Source: Pseudomonas delhiensis
Lineage (GTDB): Bacteria > Pseudomonadota > Gammaproteobacteria > Pseudomonadales > Pseudomonadaceae
NCBI RefSeq assembly: GCF_900187975.1
Contig: NZ_FZPC01000001.1
Span: 1 to 64,000, forward strand
Length of the DNA: 64,000 nt
Direction: 5' to 3'
Under the pieces are notes generated by a model. The model was not told the origin of the DNA. It ran no database searches and was given only the letters and a program-made list of their open reading frames with translations. Each line of letters starts with the position of its first letter. Positions within the stretch are counted from its first letter, which is position 1. A program made the translations under genes and the position numbers. Positions 19,388-27,688 of this stretch are shown in pieces.

Positions 19388-20254
19388 CTAGTCGGCCAGT
19401 GCCGCCAGCACGCCGCGCAGGCGTTCCACCGTGGCCGCCGAGCAAGGCTGCATGGGCTCGCGCAGTTCGTCGGCGATCAGCCCCTGCAAGGCCAGGGCGG
19501 CCTTCACGGGCGCCGGGTTGGGCTCGGCGAAGGCGGCCTGCATCCACGGCAGCAGGCGCTGGAAGGTCGCCCGCGCCCCGGCCAGGTCGCCCACCTCCGC
19601 CTGGCGCTGCATCCGCACGTAGAGGTCGGCGCGCACGTGGGCGGAGGCGGAGATGGCCCCGGCGCCACCCAGGCACAGGTTGGCGAAGATCTGCAGGTCC
19701 TCGCCGGCCAGCACCTCGACGTTGCCGTCGGCGATTAGCGCCAGGGTGCTCTCGAGGTCGCCGCCACAATCCTTGACCGCCGCGATGCGCGGGTGGCGGA
19801 CGATGCGCCGCAGGGTCTCGCGCTCGATGCGCACGCCGGTGCGGTAGGGAATGTCGTAGAGCACCAGCGGCACGCTGGCGGCGTCGGCGACCGCCTGGAA
19901 GAACGCTTCCAGGCCCTGCTGCGACGGGCGGATGTAGTAAGGCGACGGCACCAGCAGGCCGGCCACGGGGCGGCGCTGGACGTCCTGCTGGAAGGCCAGC
20001 AGCTCGCGCAGGTTGTTGCCGGCCAGGCCCATGATCACCTGCTGCGGCGGCACCCACTGGAGCACGGCGTCGAGCACCGCCAGCTGCTCCTCATGGCTGA
20101 GCGCGGCGGCCTCGCCGGTGGTGCCGCAGACCGCGAAGCCGGCGACGCCGTCCTCCAGCAGCCGGCCCACCAGGCCTTGCAGGGCGGCGAAGTCGATTTC
20201 CCCGGCACGGAAGGGCGTGGCCAGGGCCACCCAGATCCCACGAAACGTAGACAT
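19388..20254 (-). CDS. DapA-like aldolase (dihydrodipicolinate synthase family)
   Basis: A 288-aa class I aldolase of the DapA/NAL family. The Schiff-base Lys161 (AAVKDCGGD), Tyr133 (YDIPYRTG), Thr45-Thr46 (CGTTGEAA) and Arg138 are all present, so 4-hydroxy-tetrahydrodipicolinate synthase chemistry is possible. The major dapA of Pseudomonas usually lies beside bamC, so this is probably a second paralogue. The start at 20254 (MSTFRGIWVALATPF) fits the fold; a longer frame adds an unconserved tail. No other lysine genes are adjacent. Confidence 0.85.
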   Translation of the reverse strand: MSTFRGIWVALATPFRAGEIDFAALQGLVGRLLEDGVAGFAVCGTTGEAAALSHEEQLAVLDAVLQWVPPQQVIMGLAGNNLRELLAFQQDVQRRPVAGLLVPSPYYIRPSQQGLEAFFQAVADAASVPLVLYDIPYRTGVRIERETLRRIVRHPRIAAVKDCGGDLESTLALIADGNVEVLAGEDLQIFANLCLGGAGAISASAHVRADLYVRMQRQAEVGDLAGARATFQRLLPWMQAAFAEPNPAPVKAALALQGLIADELREPMQPCSAATVERLRGVLAALAD

Positions 20255-20377
20255 GCGAAAACTCCTTGTGGCTGACCGTCTGGTCGCCGTCAGGGAGGGT
20301 GCGGGATGCAAGCGGGGGGAGATCGACCTGGCGCCTGGTTGTCCTGTCAGCCCATCTGACGGGACAGCGCGCCCCGG

Positions 20378-20482
20378 TCAAATGAGCGACTGTTTCTTGG
20401 ATTTCTTGGCAACGGCGACGCACGCGCAGGCCGGGGCGAAGGAGCCCGGGAGCGGCAGCGAGTGGTCGAAGTTGGCGAACAT
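20378..20482 (-). CDS. Candidate 34-aa protein with its own promoter
   Basis: ATG at 20482 opens a 34-codon frame, MFANFDHSLPLPGSFAPACA then CVAVAKKSKKQSLI. It has a CAC pair in the middle and a basic C-terminus (KKSKK). A near-consensus promoter ends 30 bp upstream. The ribosome site is weak (GGA). I do not recognise the family. The rest of 20255-20596 shows only a small GTCAG/CTGAC stem near 20346-20360. Confidence 0.42.
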   Translation of the reverse strand: MFANFDHSLPLPGSFAPACACVAVAKKSKKQSLI

Positions 20483-20511
20483 GGGAAGTCCGTTGCGCGA
20501 ATCAGACACCG

Positions 20512-20541
20512 AATATGCTCAACGTCGGACTTGGCTGTCAA
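20512..20541 (-). promoter_or_regulatory. Promoter of the 34-aa ORF
   Basis: On the minus strand a perfect TTGACA (20541-20536) precedes CATATT (20517-20512) by 18 bp. The transcript would start near 20505 and give a leader of about 23 nt. Confidence 0.5.
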
Positions 20542-20596
20542 CAGTCTCCTAGGGTCTATGCTGGTTCAACCACACCGCAGTATGGAGAAGTGACAG

Positions 20597-21550
20597 GTGA
20601 ACTCTCGCGAACTGGGCCACTCCGGGCTGGCCATTGCGCCGCTGGTGTTCGGCGGCAACGTCTTCGGCTGGAGCGCCGACGAGGCGACCTCCTTCCGCCT
20701 GCTCGACGCCCTGCTGGACGCCGGGCTGAACTGCATCGACACCGCCGACGTGTACTCGCGCTGGGTGCCCGGGCACAAGGGCGGCGAATCCGAGGCCATC
20801 ATCGGCAAGTGGATGAAGCAGCGCGGCAACCGCGGCAGGGTGATCATCGCCACCAAGGTCGGCATGGACATGGGCAACGGCCACAAGGGCCTTTCCGCGG
20901 CCTACATCGAACAGGCCGTGGAGCGCTCGCTGCAGCGCCTGCAAACCGACTACATCGACCTCTACCAGTCCCACTGCGACGACACCCACACCTCCCTGGA
21001 GGAAACCCTGGGCGCCTACGCCGAACTGGTGGCGAAGGGCAAGGTGCGCGTCATAGGCGCCTCCAACTACGACGGCCGGCGCCTGCGCGAGGCCCGCGAG
21101 GTGGCCGAGCGCCTGCACCTGCCCAGCTACCAGAGCCTGCAGCCGAACTACAACCTCTACGACCGCGCCGACTACGAGACGCGCCTGGAACCGACGGTGC
21201 GCGAGCTGGGCATCGGCGTCATCCCCTACTACGGCCTGGCCGGCGGCTTCCTCAGCGGCAAGTACCGCAGCGAGGCCGACCTGGACAAGAGCCCGGCGCG
21301 GGCGGACAAGGTCAAGGGCTACCTGAACGAGCGCGGCGTGACCATCCTGGTAGCCCTGGACGAGGTGGCCGAGGAATACGACGCCACCCCGGCCCAGGTG
21401 GCCCTGGCCTGGCTGATCGCCCGCCCCGGCATCACCGCGCCCATCGCCAGCGCCTCCAGCCTGGAGCAGTTGCCGGACCTGGTCGCGGCGACGCGGCTGC
21501 AGCTGAGCCAGGAGGACATCCACCGGCTGGATGCGGCGAGCGCCTACTGA
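20597..21550 (+). CDS. Aldo/keto reductase
   Basis: A 317-aa NADPH-dependent aldo/keto reductase. The catalytic tetrad is visible: Asp48 and Tyr53 (CIDTADVYSRW), Lys87 (ATKVGMD) and His in LYQSHCDD. The coenzyme-binding C-terminal part contains PYYGLAGGFLSGKYR and IARPGITAPIASASS. The substrate is unknown. The start is GTG 20597 with GGAG eight bases upstream. The next gene follows after 100 bp and may be cotranscribed. Confidence 0.92.
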   Translation: MNSRELGHSGLAIAPLVFGGNVFGWSADEATSFRLLDALLDAGLNCIDTADVYSRWVPGHKGGESEAIIGKWMKQRGNRGRVIIATKVGMDMGNGHKGLSAAYIEQAVERSLQRLQTDYIDLYQSHCDDTHTSLEETLGAYAELVAKGKVRVIGASNYDGRRLREAREVAERLHLPSYQSLQPNYNLYDRADYETRLEPTVRELGIGVIPYYGLAGGFLSGKYRSEADLDKSPARADKVKGYLNERGVTILVALDEVAEEYDATPAQVALAWLIARPGITAPIASASSLEQLPDLVAATRLQLSQEDIHRLDAASAY

Positions 21551-21650
21551 GGGCGCCCGCCGGGATGGCTGCGGAGGCTTGCCGCGGCCGCCCATGGGCC
21601 CTTACTCTCTGCTGCGCGGGTCCCCGACAAGAAGAAAAACGGAGCAGAGA

Positions 21651-22580
21651 ATGCTGTCCACGCCGCAACGCCTCTGGCAGGTGCTCAAGCCCAACCCACA
21701 GCGCGAGGAATCCCCCACGGCAGAGGCCTCCGGAATCGCGCCGCCGGACGACCGCGGCCTGTTCGTCATCGGCGCGGCGCGCAGCGGCACCACCGTCTTC
21801 CAGAACGCCCTGAACAGCTCGCCGGACATCTTCCTCCTCGGCGAACCGGCGCTGCAGGACGACCCGGGCACCCCGGACTTCGCCGCGCGCTACAACGCCA
21901 TGCACAGGTCCTGGGGCAACCAGGAGAACAAGAGCAGCTTCTGCCCGCCGCTGTTCGGGCAGGACGCCCCCTGGCAGCACTACCTGGCCCGCCTCGCCCG
22001 GCACTACCGCTACGTCGGCAGCAAGATCGTGGTCAACCCCCACGAGGCCGCGCGCACCTGCCAGCAGCTGTTCGAGTTCCATTGCCGGCACTTCTACCGC
22101 TCGCACTACGTCTTCACCTTCCGCAACCCCATCGACGTGCTCATGTCGACCCGCGGCCTGGCCGAGCTGAACGGCGACGAGGCGGCCGGCCACGACACGG
22201 TGCTCAAGAGCTTCCTGCAGGTGATGGCGCTGTACATCCGCTTCCTGCGTAACCTGCCCTTGGTCCGGGCGGTGTTCCACGAGGACCTCGGCGAGGCGGT
22301 GCTGCGCGACACCGGCGCCTGGCTGGGCGTCGACCTGGGCGAGGCCGCCGGCTACTACGACAACGCCCGCGTCCGGCGCTACAGCCTGGACCAGGTGCCG
22401 GAGCACGCCCGGGCCCTGGCGGAGGAAGTGATCGCCGCCTACGAGGAATTGCGCGGGCAGGTCGCCGGCGGCATGCGCCTGGTGCAACTGGAGCAGAATT
22501 CCAACCATATCGATCCGGCGCACTTCACCCCGCTGGGCAACCTGCACCGGCGTATCGCGGGGTTGCTGGCGGCGTCCTGA
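21651..22580 (+). CDS. Sulfotransferase-family protein
   Basis: A 309-aa protein with the PAPS-binding signature of sulfotransferases. The 5'-phosphosulfate loop is GAARSGTTVFQNAL at residues 41-54, and a 3'-phosphate-binding region FTFRNPIDVLMSTRG follows. No membrane segment. The acceptor is unknown; such orphan genes may sulfate small molecules or surface glycans. The start ATG at 21651 has GGAG upstream. It follows the aldo/keto reductase gene and is followed by repeats. Confidence 0.78.
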   Translation: MLSTPQRLWQVLKPNPQREESPTAEASGIAPPDDRGLFVIGAARSGTTVFQNALNSSPDIFLLGEPALQDDPGTPDFAARYNAMHRSWGNQENKSSFCPPLFGQDAPWQHYLARLARHYRYVGSKIVVNPHEAARTCQQLFEFHCRHFYRSHYVFTFRNPIDVLMSTRGLAELNGDEAAGHDTVLKSFLQVMALYIRFLRNLPLVRAVFHEDLGEAVLRDTGAWLGVDLGEAAGYYDNARVRRYSLDQVPEHARALAEEVIAAYEELRGQVAGGMRLVQLEQNSNHIDPAHFTPLGNLHRRIAGLLAAS

Positions 22581-22945
22581 CAGTCCAGCGCGGCCGGAGG
22601 TTAAGGCGCGATTCGCGGATAAGATCCGCTCCTACGCCATGCCATCCCCTGGCGTTATCCGCCATTGGCCCCGGTATCGGTGTTCCGGCCGGCGGCGGAT
22701 AACCGCGAACGGTTATTCGCCCTACCCCGCGCCATTCCACCCGTAGGGCGCATAACGCCTACGGCGTTATCCGCCGTCGTCCCCGGCACCGGTGTTCCGG
22801 CCGGCGGCGGATAACCGCGAACGGTTATTCGCCCTACCCCTGCGCCATTCCGCCCGTAGGGCGCATAACGCCTACGGCGTTATCCGCCGTTGGTCCCAGG
22901 GCGCTCTGGTCGGCTGCGGATATATTCGCCCTGCGCTGCCCGCGC
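22581..22945. repeat. Tandem family B composite repeats
   Basis: A repeat-only gap. Two copies of a 112-bp unit start at 22680 and 22792, each beginning GGTGTTCCGGCCGGCGGCGG. Each contains one hairpin with GGATAACC/GGTTATTC arms and one with GCATAACG/CGTTATCC arms. A partial family A element precedes them at 22609-22638. No gene is visible. Confidence 0.75.
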
Positions 22946-23755
22946 CTACAGGCGTCCCATCCAGGGCTCGATGACGAAGCGGTCGGCGTCGAGGTAGGCC
23001 GGGAAGCGCTCGCGGTAGGCGGCCAGCGCCTGGGCAGAGAGGCTGGCGTGGAACACGCCGTCGCCGTTGGCCGCTTCCAGCAGCGCTTCGCCCTGGAAGT
23101 CCAGCACCTGGCTGTCGCCGGCATAGGCGTGGCCCTTGCCGTCCTCGCCGACGCGGTTCACCGCCGCCACGTAGCACAGGTTCTCGATGGCCCGGGCCGG
23201 CAGCAGGCGGTTCCAGTGCAGGCGCCGGGCGGCCGGCCAGTTGGCGGTGTAGAGCAGCAGGTCGGTGTCCTGGGCATCGCGGCTCCAGGCCGGGAAGCGC
23301 AGGTCGTAGCAGACCAGCGGACGCACCCGCCAGCCCTTCCATTCCAGTAGCACCTGGCGCTCGCCCGGGGTGTAGTGCTTGTGCTCGCCGGCCATGCGGA
23401 ACAGGTGGCGCTTGTCGTAGTGGAGGATTTCGCCGTCCGGGCGAGCCCAGAGCAGGCGGTTGCGATGGCTGCCGTCGGCGGTGCGGATGATGACGCTGCC
23501 GGTCACCACCGCGTCCAGGCGCGCGGCCTGGTGGCGCAGCCAGGCGTAGGTCTCGCCCTCCTCCGCCTCGGCCAGGGCCTCGGAGTCCATGGAGAAGCCG
23601 GTGGTGAACATCTCCGGGAGGATGACGATGTCGGCGCCGCGGGCCTGCTCCAGCAGCGCGTCGAAGTGCGCGCGGTTGGCCGGCGCGTCGTGCCAGGCCA
23701 GGGTGGTCTGCACCAGGGCCAGCTTGAGGTCGGGTAGTTGGCTCAGATCGCGCAT
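22946..23755 (-). CDS. Omega-amidase / carbon-nitrogen hydrolase (YafV-like)
   Basis: A 269-aa nitrilase-superfamily amidohydrolase. The catalytic triad is Glu48 (ILPEMFTTGF), Lys115 (HYDKRHLF) and Cys149 (LVCYDLRFP). YafV-type enzymes hydrolyse 2-oxoglutaramate and the 2-oxo acid amide of methionine transamination. The gene overlaps the upstream aminotransferase by 13 nt, which supports a coupled transaminase/omega-amidase pathway. It is cytoplasmic, with no signal peptide. The start at 23755 (MRDLSQLPDLKLALVQT) is the only good one. Confidence 0.9.
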   Translation of the reverse strand: MRDLSQLPDLKLALVQTTLAWHDAPANRAHFDALLEQARGADIVILPEMFTTGFSMDSEALAEAEEGETYAWLRHQAARLDAVVTGSVIIRTADGSHRNRLLWARPDGEILHYDKRHLFRMAGEHKHYTPGERQVLLEWKGWRVRPLVCYDLRFPAWSRDAQDTDLLLYTANWPAARRLHWNRLLPARAIENLCYVAAVNRVGEDGKGHAYAGDSQVLDFQGEALLEAANGDGVFHASLSAQALAAYRERFPAYLDADRFVIEPWMGRL

Positions 23756-24891
23756 AGCTTGTCCGCCGCCTGGCGCAGCGTCTCCTCTTTCTTGGCGAAG
23801 CAGAAGCGCACCAGGCGCATGTCCGCCGGGGCCTGCTGGTAGAACACCGACACCGGGATGGCCGCCACGCCGTGCTCGCGGGTCAGCCACTCGGCCATGG
23901 CGACGTCGTCGAGGTCCGGGCGGATCGCCGAGTAGTCGACCACCTGGAAGTAGGTACCGGCGGCGCGCTGGAAGCTGAAGCGCGAGCGCCCCAGCAGGTC
24001 GCAGAACAGGTCGCGCTTGGCCTGGTAGAAGCCCGGCAGCTCGCGCAGGTGCTCCGGGTGCGCGGCCATGAAGTCGGCCAGCGCCCACTGCAGCGGGGTG
24101 ACGCCGCAGAAGTTCACGTACTGGTGGATCTTGCGCATTTCCGCCGACAGCGCCGGCGGCGCCACCACGTAGCCGGTCTTCCAGCCGGTGACGTGGTAGG
24201 TCTTGCCGAAGGAGCTGACCACGAAGGCGCGGGCGTAGAGTTCGTCGTGGGCCAGCACGCTGGCGTGCTGCACGCCGTCGTAGATCAGGTGCTCGTAGAC
24301 CTCGTCGCTGATGACGTAGATCTCGCGCTCGCGGATCAGCGCCGCCAGGCGGTCCAGGTCGGCGCGGTCGATCAGCGCGCCACTGGGGTTGTGCGGGCTG
24401 TTGAGGAAAATCAGGCGGGTACGCGGGGTGATGGCGTCGGCCAGGCGCTGCCAGTCGATGCGGAAGTCCGGCAGGCTCAGGGCGACGTGGACGCAGCGGC
24501 CGCCGGCCAGCTCCACCGAGGGTTCGTAGCTGTCGTAGCAGGGATCGAGGACGATGGCCTCGTCGCCCGGGCGGATCAGCGCCTGCACGGCGCAGAAGAT
24601 CGCCTCGGTGGCGCCGGGGGTGATGGTCACCTCGGCGTCGGCGCTGACGTTGCGCCCGTAGAAGGCCGCGACCTTGGCCGCCACCTCCTCGCGCAGCGCC
24701 GGCAGGCCGGTCATCGGGCAGTACTGGTTGTGCCCGGCCATGACGTGGCGGGCCACGGCCTCACGCAGGGCGACGGGGCCGTCGAAGTCGGGGAACCCCT
24801 GGGACAGGTTGAGCGCGCCGCATTCGGCGGCGAGCTGCGACATGCGGGTGAAGATGGTGGTGCCGACGTTGGGCAGTTTGCTGGTGATCAT
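23743..24891 (-). CDS. PLP-dependent aminotransferase (methionine/glutamine type)
   Basis: A 382-aa fold-type I class I/II aminotransferase. The PLP Lys230 lies in SSFGKTYHVTGWK, with NSPHNPSGA and YVISDEVYEH upstream. It is most like the YbdL/KAT group, which transaminates methionine, glutamine and aromatic amino acids using 2-oxo acids. The overlap with the omega-amidase gene supports a role in 2-oxo acid amide formation. The start ATG at 24891 gives the family N-terminus ITSKLPNVGTTIF. Confidence 0.9.
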   Translation of the reverse strand: MITSKLPNVGTTIFTRMSQLAAECGALNLSQGFPDFDGPVALREAVARHVMAGHNQYCPMTGLPALREEVAAKVAAFYGRNVSADAEVTITPGATEAIFCAVQALIRPGDEAIVLDPCYDSYEPSVELAGGRCVHVALSLPDFRIDWQRLADAITPRTRLIFLNSPHNPSGALIDRADLDRLAALIREREIYVISDEVYEHLIYDGVQHASVLAHDELYARAFVVSSFGKTYHVTGWKTGYVVAPPALSAEMRKIHQYVNFCGVTPLQWALADFMAAHPEHLRELPGFYQAKRDLFCDLLGRSRFSFQRAAGTYFQVVDYSAIRPDLDDVAMAEWLTREHGVAAIPVSVFYQQAPADMRLVRFCFAKKEETLRQAADKLCAI

Positions 24892-24903
24892 GGCTACAGG
24901 CGA

Positions 24904-24967
24904 CAGGCTTCAGGCTGCGGGGAGGTGCAACCAAGCTTATAGCCTGCAGCCCGCGGCCTGAAGCCTG
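24904..24967. repeat. Family C inverted repeat after der
   Basis: CAGGCTTCAGGCTGCGGG (24904-24921) and CCCGCGGCCTGAAGCCTG (24950-24967) are complementary at 17 of 18 positions, with a 28-bp loop. It fills the gap between der and the aminotransferase gene, both on the minus strand. Confidence 0.65.
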
Positions 24968-24970
24968 CCG

Positions 24971-26458
24971 CTAGCGTTTTTTGTCCTTCTTCTTCTTCTC
25001 GGCCTTCTTGTGGTGCGACATCAGCCGGCGCTTCTTGTTGACCTGGCGCTCGGTGAGCTGGGTCTTCTTGCCCTCGAAGGGGTTGTCGCCGCCCTTGTAC
25101 TCGATGCGGATCGGCGTGCCGACCAGCTTGAGCACGCGCCTGTAGGTCTTCTCCAGGTAGCGGGTATAGGCCTTGGGCACCGCCTCGGTCTGGTTGCCGT
25201 GGACCACGATCAGCGGCGGGTTGGCGCCCCCCAGGTGGGCGTAGCGCAGCTTGATGCGGCGGCCGTTGACCATCGGCGGCTGGTGCGTCTGCACCGCGTC
25301 CTCGAGGATCTGCGTCAGCTTGCTGGTCGGCCAGCGGGTCACGGCGGAGCGGAACGACTCCTGCACCGACTTGTACAGGTGGCCGACGCCGGTGCCGTGC
25401 AGCGCCGAGATGAAGTGGATGTCGGCGAAGTCGACGAACAGCAGGCGGCGCTCCAGCTCGGTCTTCACGTAGTCGCGCTCGGCGGACTCCATGCCGTCCC
25501 ACTTGTTCAGCGCGATGACCAGCGCACGGCCGGTCTCCAGCACGAAGCCGAGCAGGTTGAGGTCGTGCTCGACCACGCCTTCGCGGGCGTCCATCACGAA
25601 GATCACCACGTTGGCGTCCTGGATGGCCTGCAGGGTCTTCACCACCGAGAACTTCTCCACCGCCTCGAAGATCTTGCCGCGGCGGCGCACGCCGGCGGTG
25701 TCGATCAGGGTGTACTTCTCTTCGTTGCGCTCGAAGGGGATGTAGATGCTGTCGCGGGTGGTGCCGGCCTGGTCGTAGACGATCACCCGCTCCTCGCCGA
25801 GCATGCGGTTGACCAGGGTCGACTTGCCGACGTTGGGGCGGCCGATGATGGCGATCTTGATGCCGTCCTTCTCGCTCGGGCCGGGGATGCGCTTGGCTTC
25901 CTCGCCCTCGGCGACCTCTTCCAGCTCGTCCGGCAGGTCGTTGTCTTCCGGCGCCTCGGGCTCGGGCTGGAACATCTCGCCCAGGGCCGTCTGCAGCATG
26001 TGGGTAATGCCACGGCCGTGGGCGGCGGCGATGGTCAGGGCGTCGCCCAGGCCCAGCGGGCTGAACTCGGCGCGGGCGATGTCCGGGTCGACGGTGTCGA
26101 TCTTGTTGGCCACCAGGTAGCAGCGCTTGTTCCGCTTGCGCAGGTGTTCGGCGATCATTTCGTCGGCCGCGGTCAGGCCCGCGCGGGCGTCGACCATGAA
26201 CAGCACCGCATCGGCTTCCTCGATCGCCTGCATCGACTGCTCGGCCATCTTGGCGTCGATGCCTTCCTCGTCACCGGTGATACCGCCGGTATCGATGACG
26301 ATGAATTTCTTGCCCTGCCACTTGGCCTCGCCGTACTGGCGGTCGCGGGTCAGGCCGGCGTACTCGGCGACGATGGCGTCGCGCGTCTTGGTCAGGCGGT
26401 TGAACAGGGTGGACTTGCCGACGTTGGGGCGGCCCACCAGGGCGATTACGGGAACCAT
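24971..26458 (-). CDS. der: Ribosome-assembly GTPase Der (EngA)
   Basis: Essential tandem-GTPase of 50S maturation, 495 aa. The first G domain has [13 protein letters not shown] and NKID. The second has GRPNVGKST near residue 200, DTAG and NKWD. A C-terminal KH-like domain ends in a Lys-rich tail. An acidic linker ([10 protein letters not shown]) joins the G domains. The start is [14 protein letters not shown] at 26458. It lies 86 bp after bamB, with a terminator between, so it may have its own promoter or depend on readthrough. Confidence 0.97.
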   Translation of the reverse strand: MVPVIALVGRPNVGKSTLFNRLTKTRDAIVAEYAGLTRDRQYGEAKWQGKKFIVIDTGGITGDEEGIDAKMAEQSMQAIEEADAVLFMVDARAGLTAADEMIAEHLRKRNKRCYLVANKIDTVDPDIARAEFSPLGLGDALTIAAAHGRGITHMLQTALGEMFQPEPEAPEDNDLPDELEEVAEGEEAKRIPGPSEKDGIKIAIIGRPNVGKSTLVNRMLGEERVIVYDQAGTTRDSIYIPFERNEEKYTLIDTAGVRRRGKIFEAVEKFSVVKTLQAIQDANVVIFVMDAREGVVEHDLNLLGFVLETGRALVIALNKWDGMESAERDYVKTELERRLLFVDFADIHFISALHGTGVGHLYKSVQESFRSAVTRWPTSKLTQILEDAVQTHQPPMVNGRRIKLRYAHLGGANPPLIVVHGNQTEAVPKAYTRYLEKTYRRVLKLVGTPIRIEYKGGDNPFEGKKTQLTERQVNKKRRLMSHHKKAEKKKKDKKR

Positions 26459-26489
26459 GCGGCTCTCCAGGAAATTTCAGGAATTCGTA

Positions 26490-26530
26490 AAAAACACGCC
26501 GGCCGCTGTCGTCATCCAACAGCGGCCGGC
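26490..26530 (-). terminator. Intrinsic terminator after bamB
   Basis: GCCGGCCGCTGT (26498-26509) and ACAGCGGCCGGC (26519-26530) form a perfect 12-bp stem with a 9-nt loop. On the minus strand a TTTTTT run follows (26495-26490). It lies 14 bp past the bamB stop and 32 bp before der. Confidence 0.88.
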
Positions 26531-26544
26531 AGGTAGAACATAGC

Positions 26545-27687
26545 TTAGCGAATGGTGTAGGCGACCAGCTTGCCGCTGTTGCCGTACACGTACATCCACC
26601 GGTCGACCACCAGCGGGCGCACGCGCACGCCGTCGCCGTCGACCTTCTCGCGGCCGACGAAGCGGCCGTCCACCTGGCTCAGCAGGTGAATGTAGCCTTC
26701 CAGGTCGCCCACCACCACGTTGCTGGAGAACACCGCCGGGGCCGACAGCTGGCGGCGCGCCAGGGCGTCGTTGCTCCACAGCGAGGACGAGCTGCGCCCG
26801 TCCAGGGCTTCCACGGTGCCGCTGGCATCACTGACGTAGACGCTGCCGATGCCTTCGGCGACGCCGGCGTAGCTGGAGGCCTCGCGCTGCCAGATCACCC
26901 GGCCGCTGGCCAGGTCGAGGGCGGCGGCGCGGCCCTGGTAGCTGGCCACGTAGATCACGTTGTCGACCAGGGTCAGGCCGCCATCGATGTCCACCACGCG
27001 GTCCAGTTCGGAACGGCCCTGGGGCACGGCGACGCGGGTTTCCCAGATCGGCAGGCCACGCTGCACGTCCACCGCCACCACCTTGCCGCTGGCGAGGCCG
27101 GCGATGGCCATGCGCCCGGCGATGATGGGCGCGCCGGTGCCGCGCAGGGTCAGCACGGGCACGGTGTTCTCGTACACCCAGCGCTGGTTGCCGGTGCTGG
27201 CGTCGAGGGCGATCAGCTTGTCGTCCTGGGTCTGCACGATCACCACGTCGCCGTCGGTGACCGGCGCCGCCAGCACTTCGCTGGGCACCCGGGTACGCCA
27301 CTTCTGCTCGCCGTTGGCGGCGTTCAGGGCGATGACGTCGCCCTTCAGGGTGCCGACCAGCACCAGGCCGCCACCGACGCCGACACCGCCGGAGACCGGC
27401 AGGTCGAGGTCCTGCTTCCAGATCACATCGCCGTTCTCGCGCTGCATGGCCATGACGCGGCCTTCGGCGGAAGCGGCATAGATGCTGGAGCCGTCCACGG
27501 CCGGCTGCAGCAGTTCGTAGAGGTCGCCCTGGCCGTCACCGACCGAGCGGCTCCACTGCTTGTCCAGGCGCACCTCTTCCTTGAAGTCGGTGAGTTCCGC
27601 CGGCGGCAGTTCCTTCTTGCTGTTGCTGCTGCAACCGACCGCGAGCAGGGTCAGCGCCAGCAGCGCCGCATGTTTCCAGCGCAGCAT
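26545..27687 (-). CDS. bamB: Outer-membrane assembly lipoprotein BamB
   Basis: BAM-complex lipoprotein of 380 aa. The signal peptide ends at a lipobox (LLAVGCSSN). The rest is a PQQ-type eight-bladed beta-propeller, seen as repeated blades such as DVIWKQDL, NGEQKWRTR, GNQRWVYEN and GRVIWQREA. It supports BamA in folding outer-membrane proteins. I chose ATG 27687 because GGGAGG lies 8 bases upstream; GTG 27696 would leave no space. It starts 1 bp after the yfgM stop. Confidence 0.96.
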   Translation of the reverse strand: MLRWKHAALLALTLLAVGCSSNSKKELPPAELTDFKEEVRLDKQWSRSVGDGQGDLYELLQPAVDGSSIYAASAEGRVMAMQRENGDVIWKQDLDLPVSGGVGVGGGLVLVGTLKGDVIALNAANGEQKWRTRVPSEVLAAPVTDGDVVIVQTQDDKLIALDASTGNQRWVYENTVPVLTLRGTGAPIIAGRMAIAGLASGKVVAVDVQRGLPIWETRVAVPQGRSELDRVVDIDGGLTLVDNVIYVASYQGRAAALDLASGRVIWQREASSYAGVAEGIGSVYVSDASGTVEALDGRSSSSLWSNDALARRQLSAPAVFSSNVVVGDLEGYIHLLSQVDGRFVGREKVDGDGVRVRPLVVDRWMYVYGNSGKLVAYTIR

Positions 27688-27688
27688 C

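Noticed and set aside
20347-20541. 64-codon minus-strand frame overlapping the 34-aa ORF
   Set aside because: It begins within the -35 region of the promoter, is Arg/Ser-rich and lacks a ribosome site.
22680-22900. Possible CRISPR array from the tandem units
   Set aside because: The unit is 112 bp with two internal hairpins, only two copies, and no unique spacers or cas genes.
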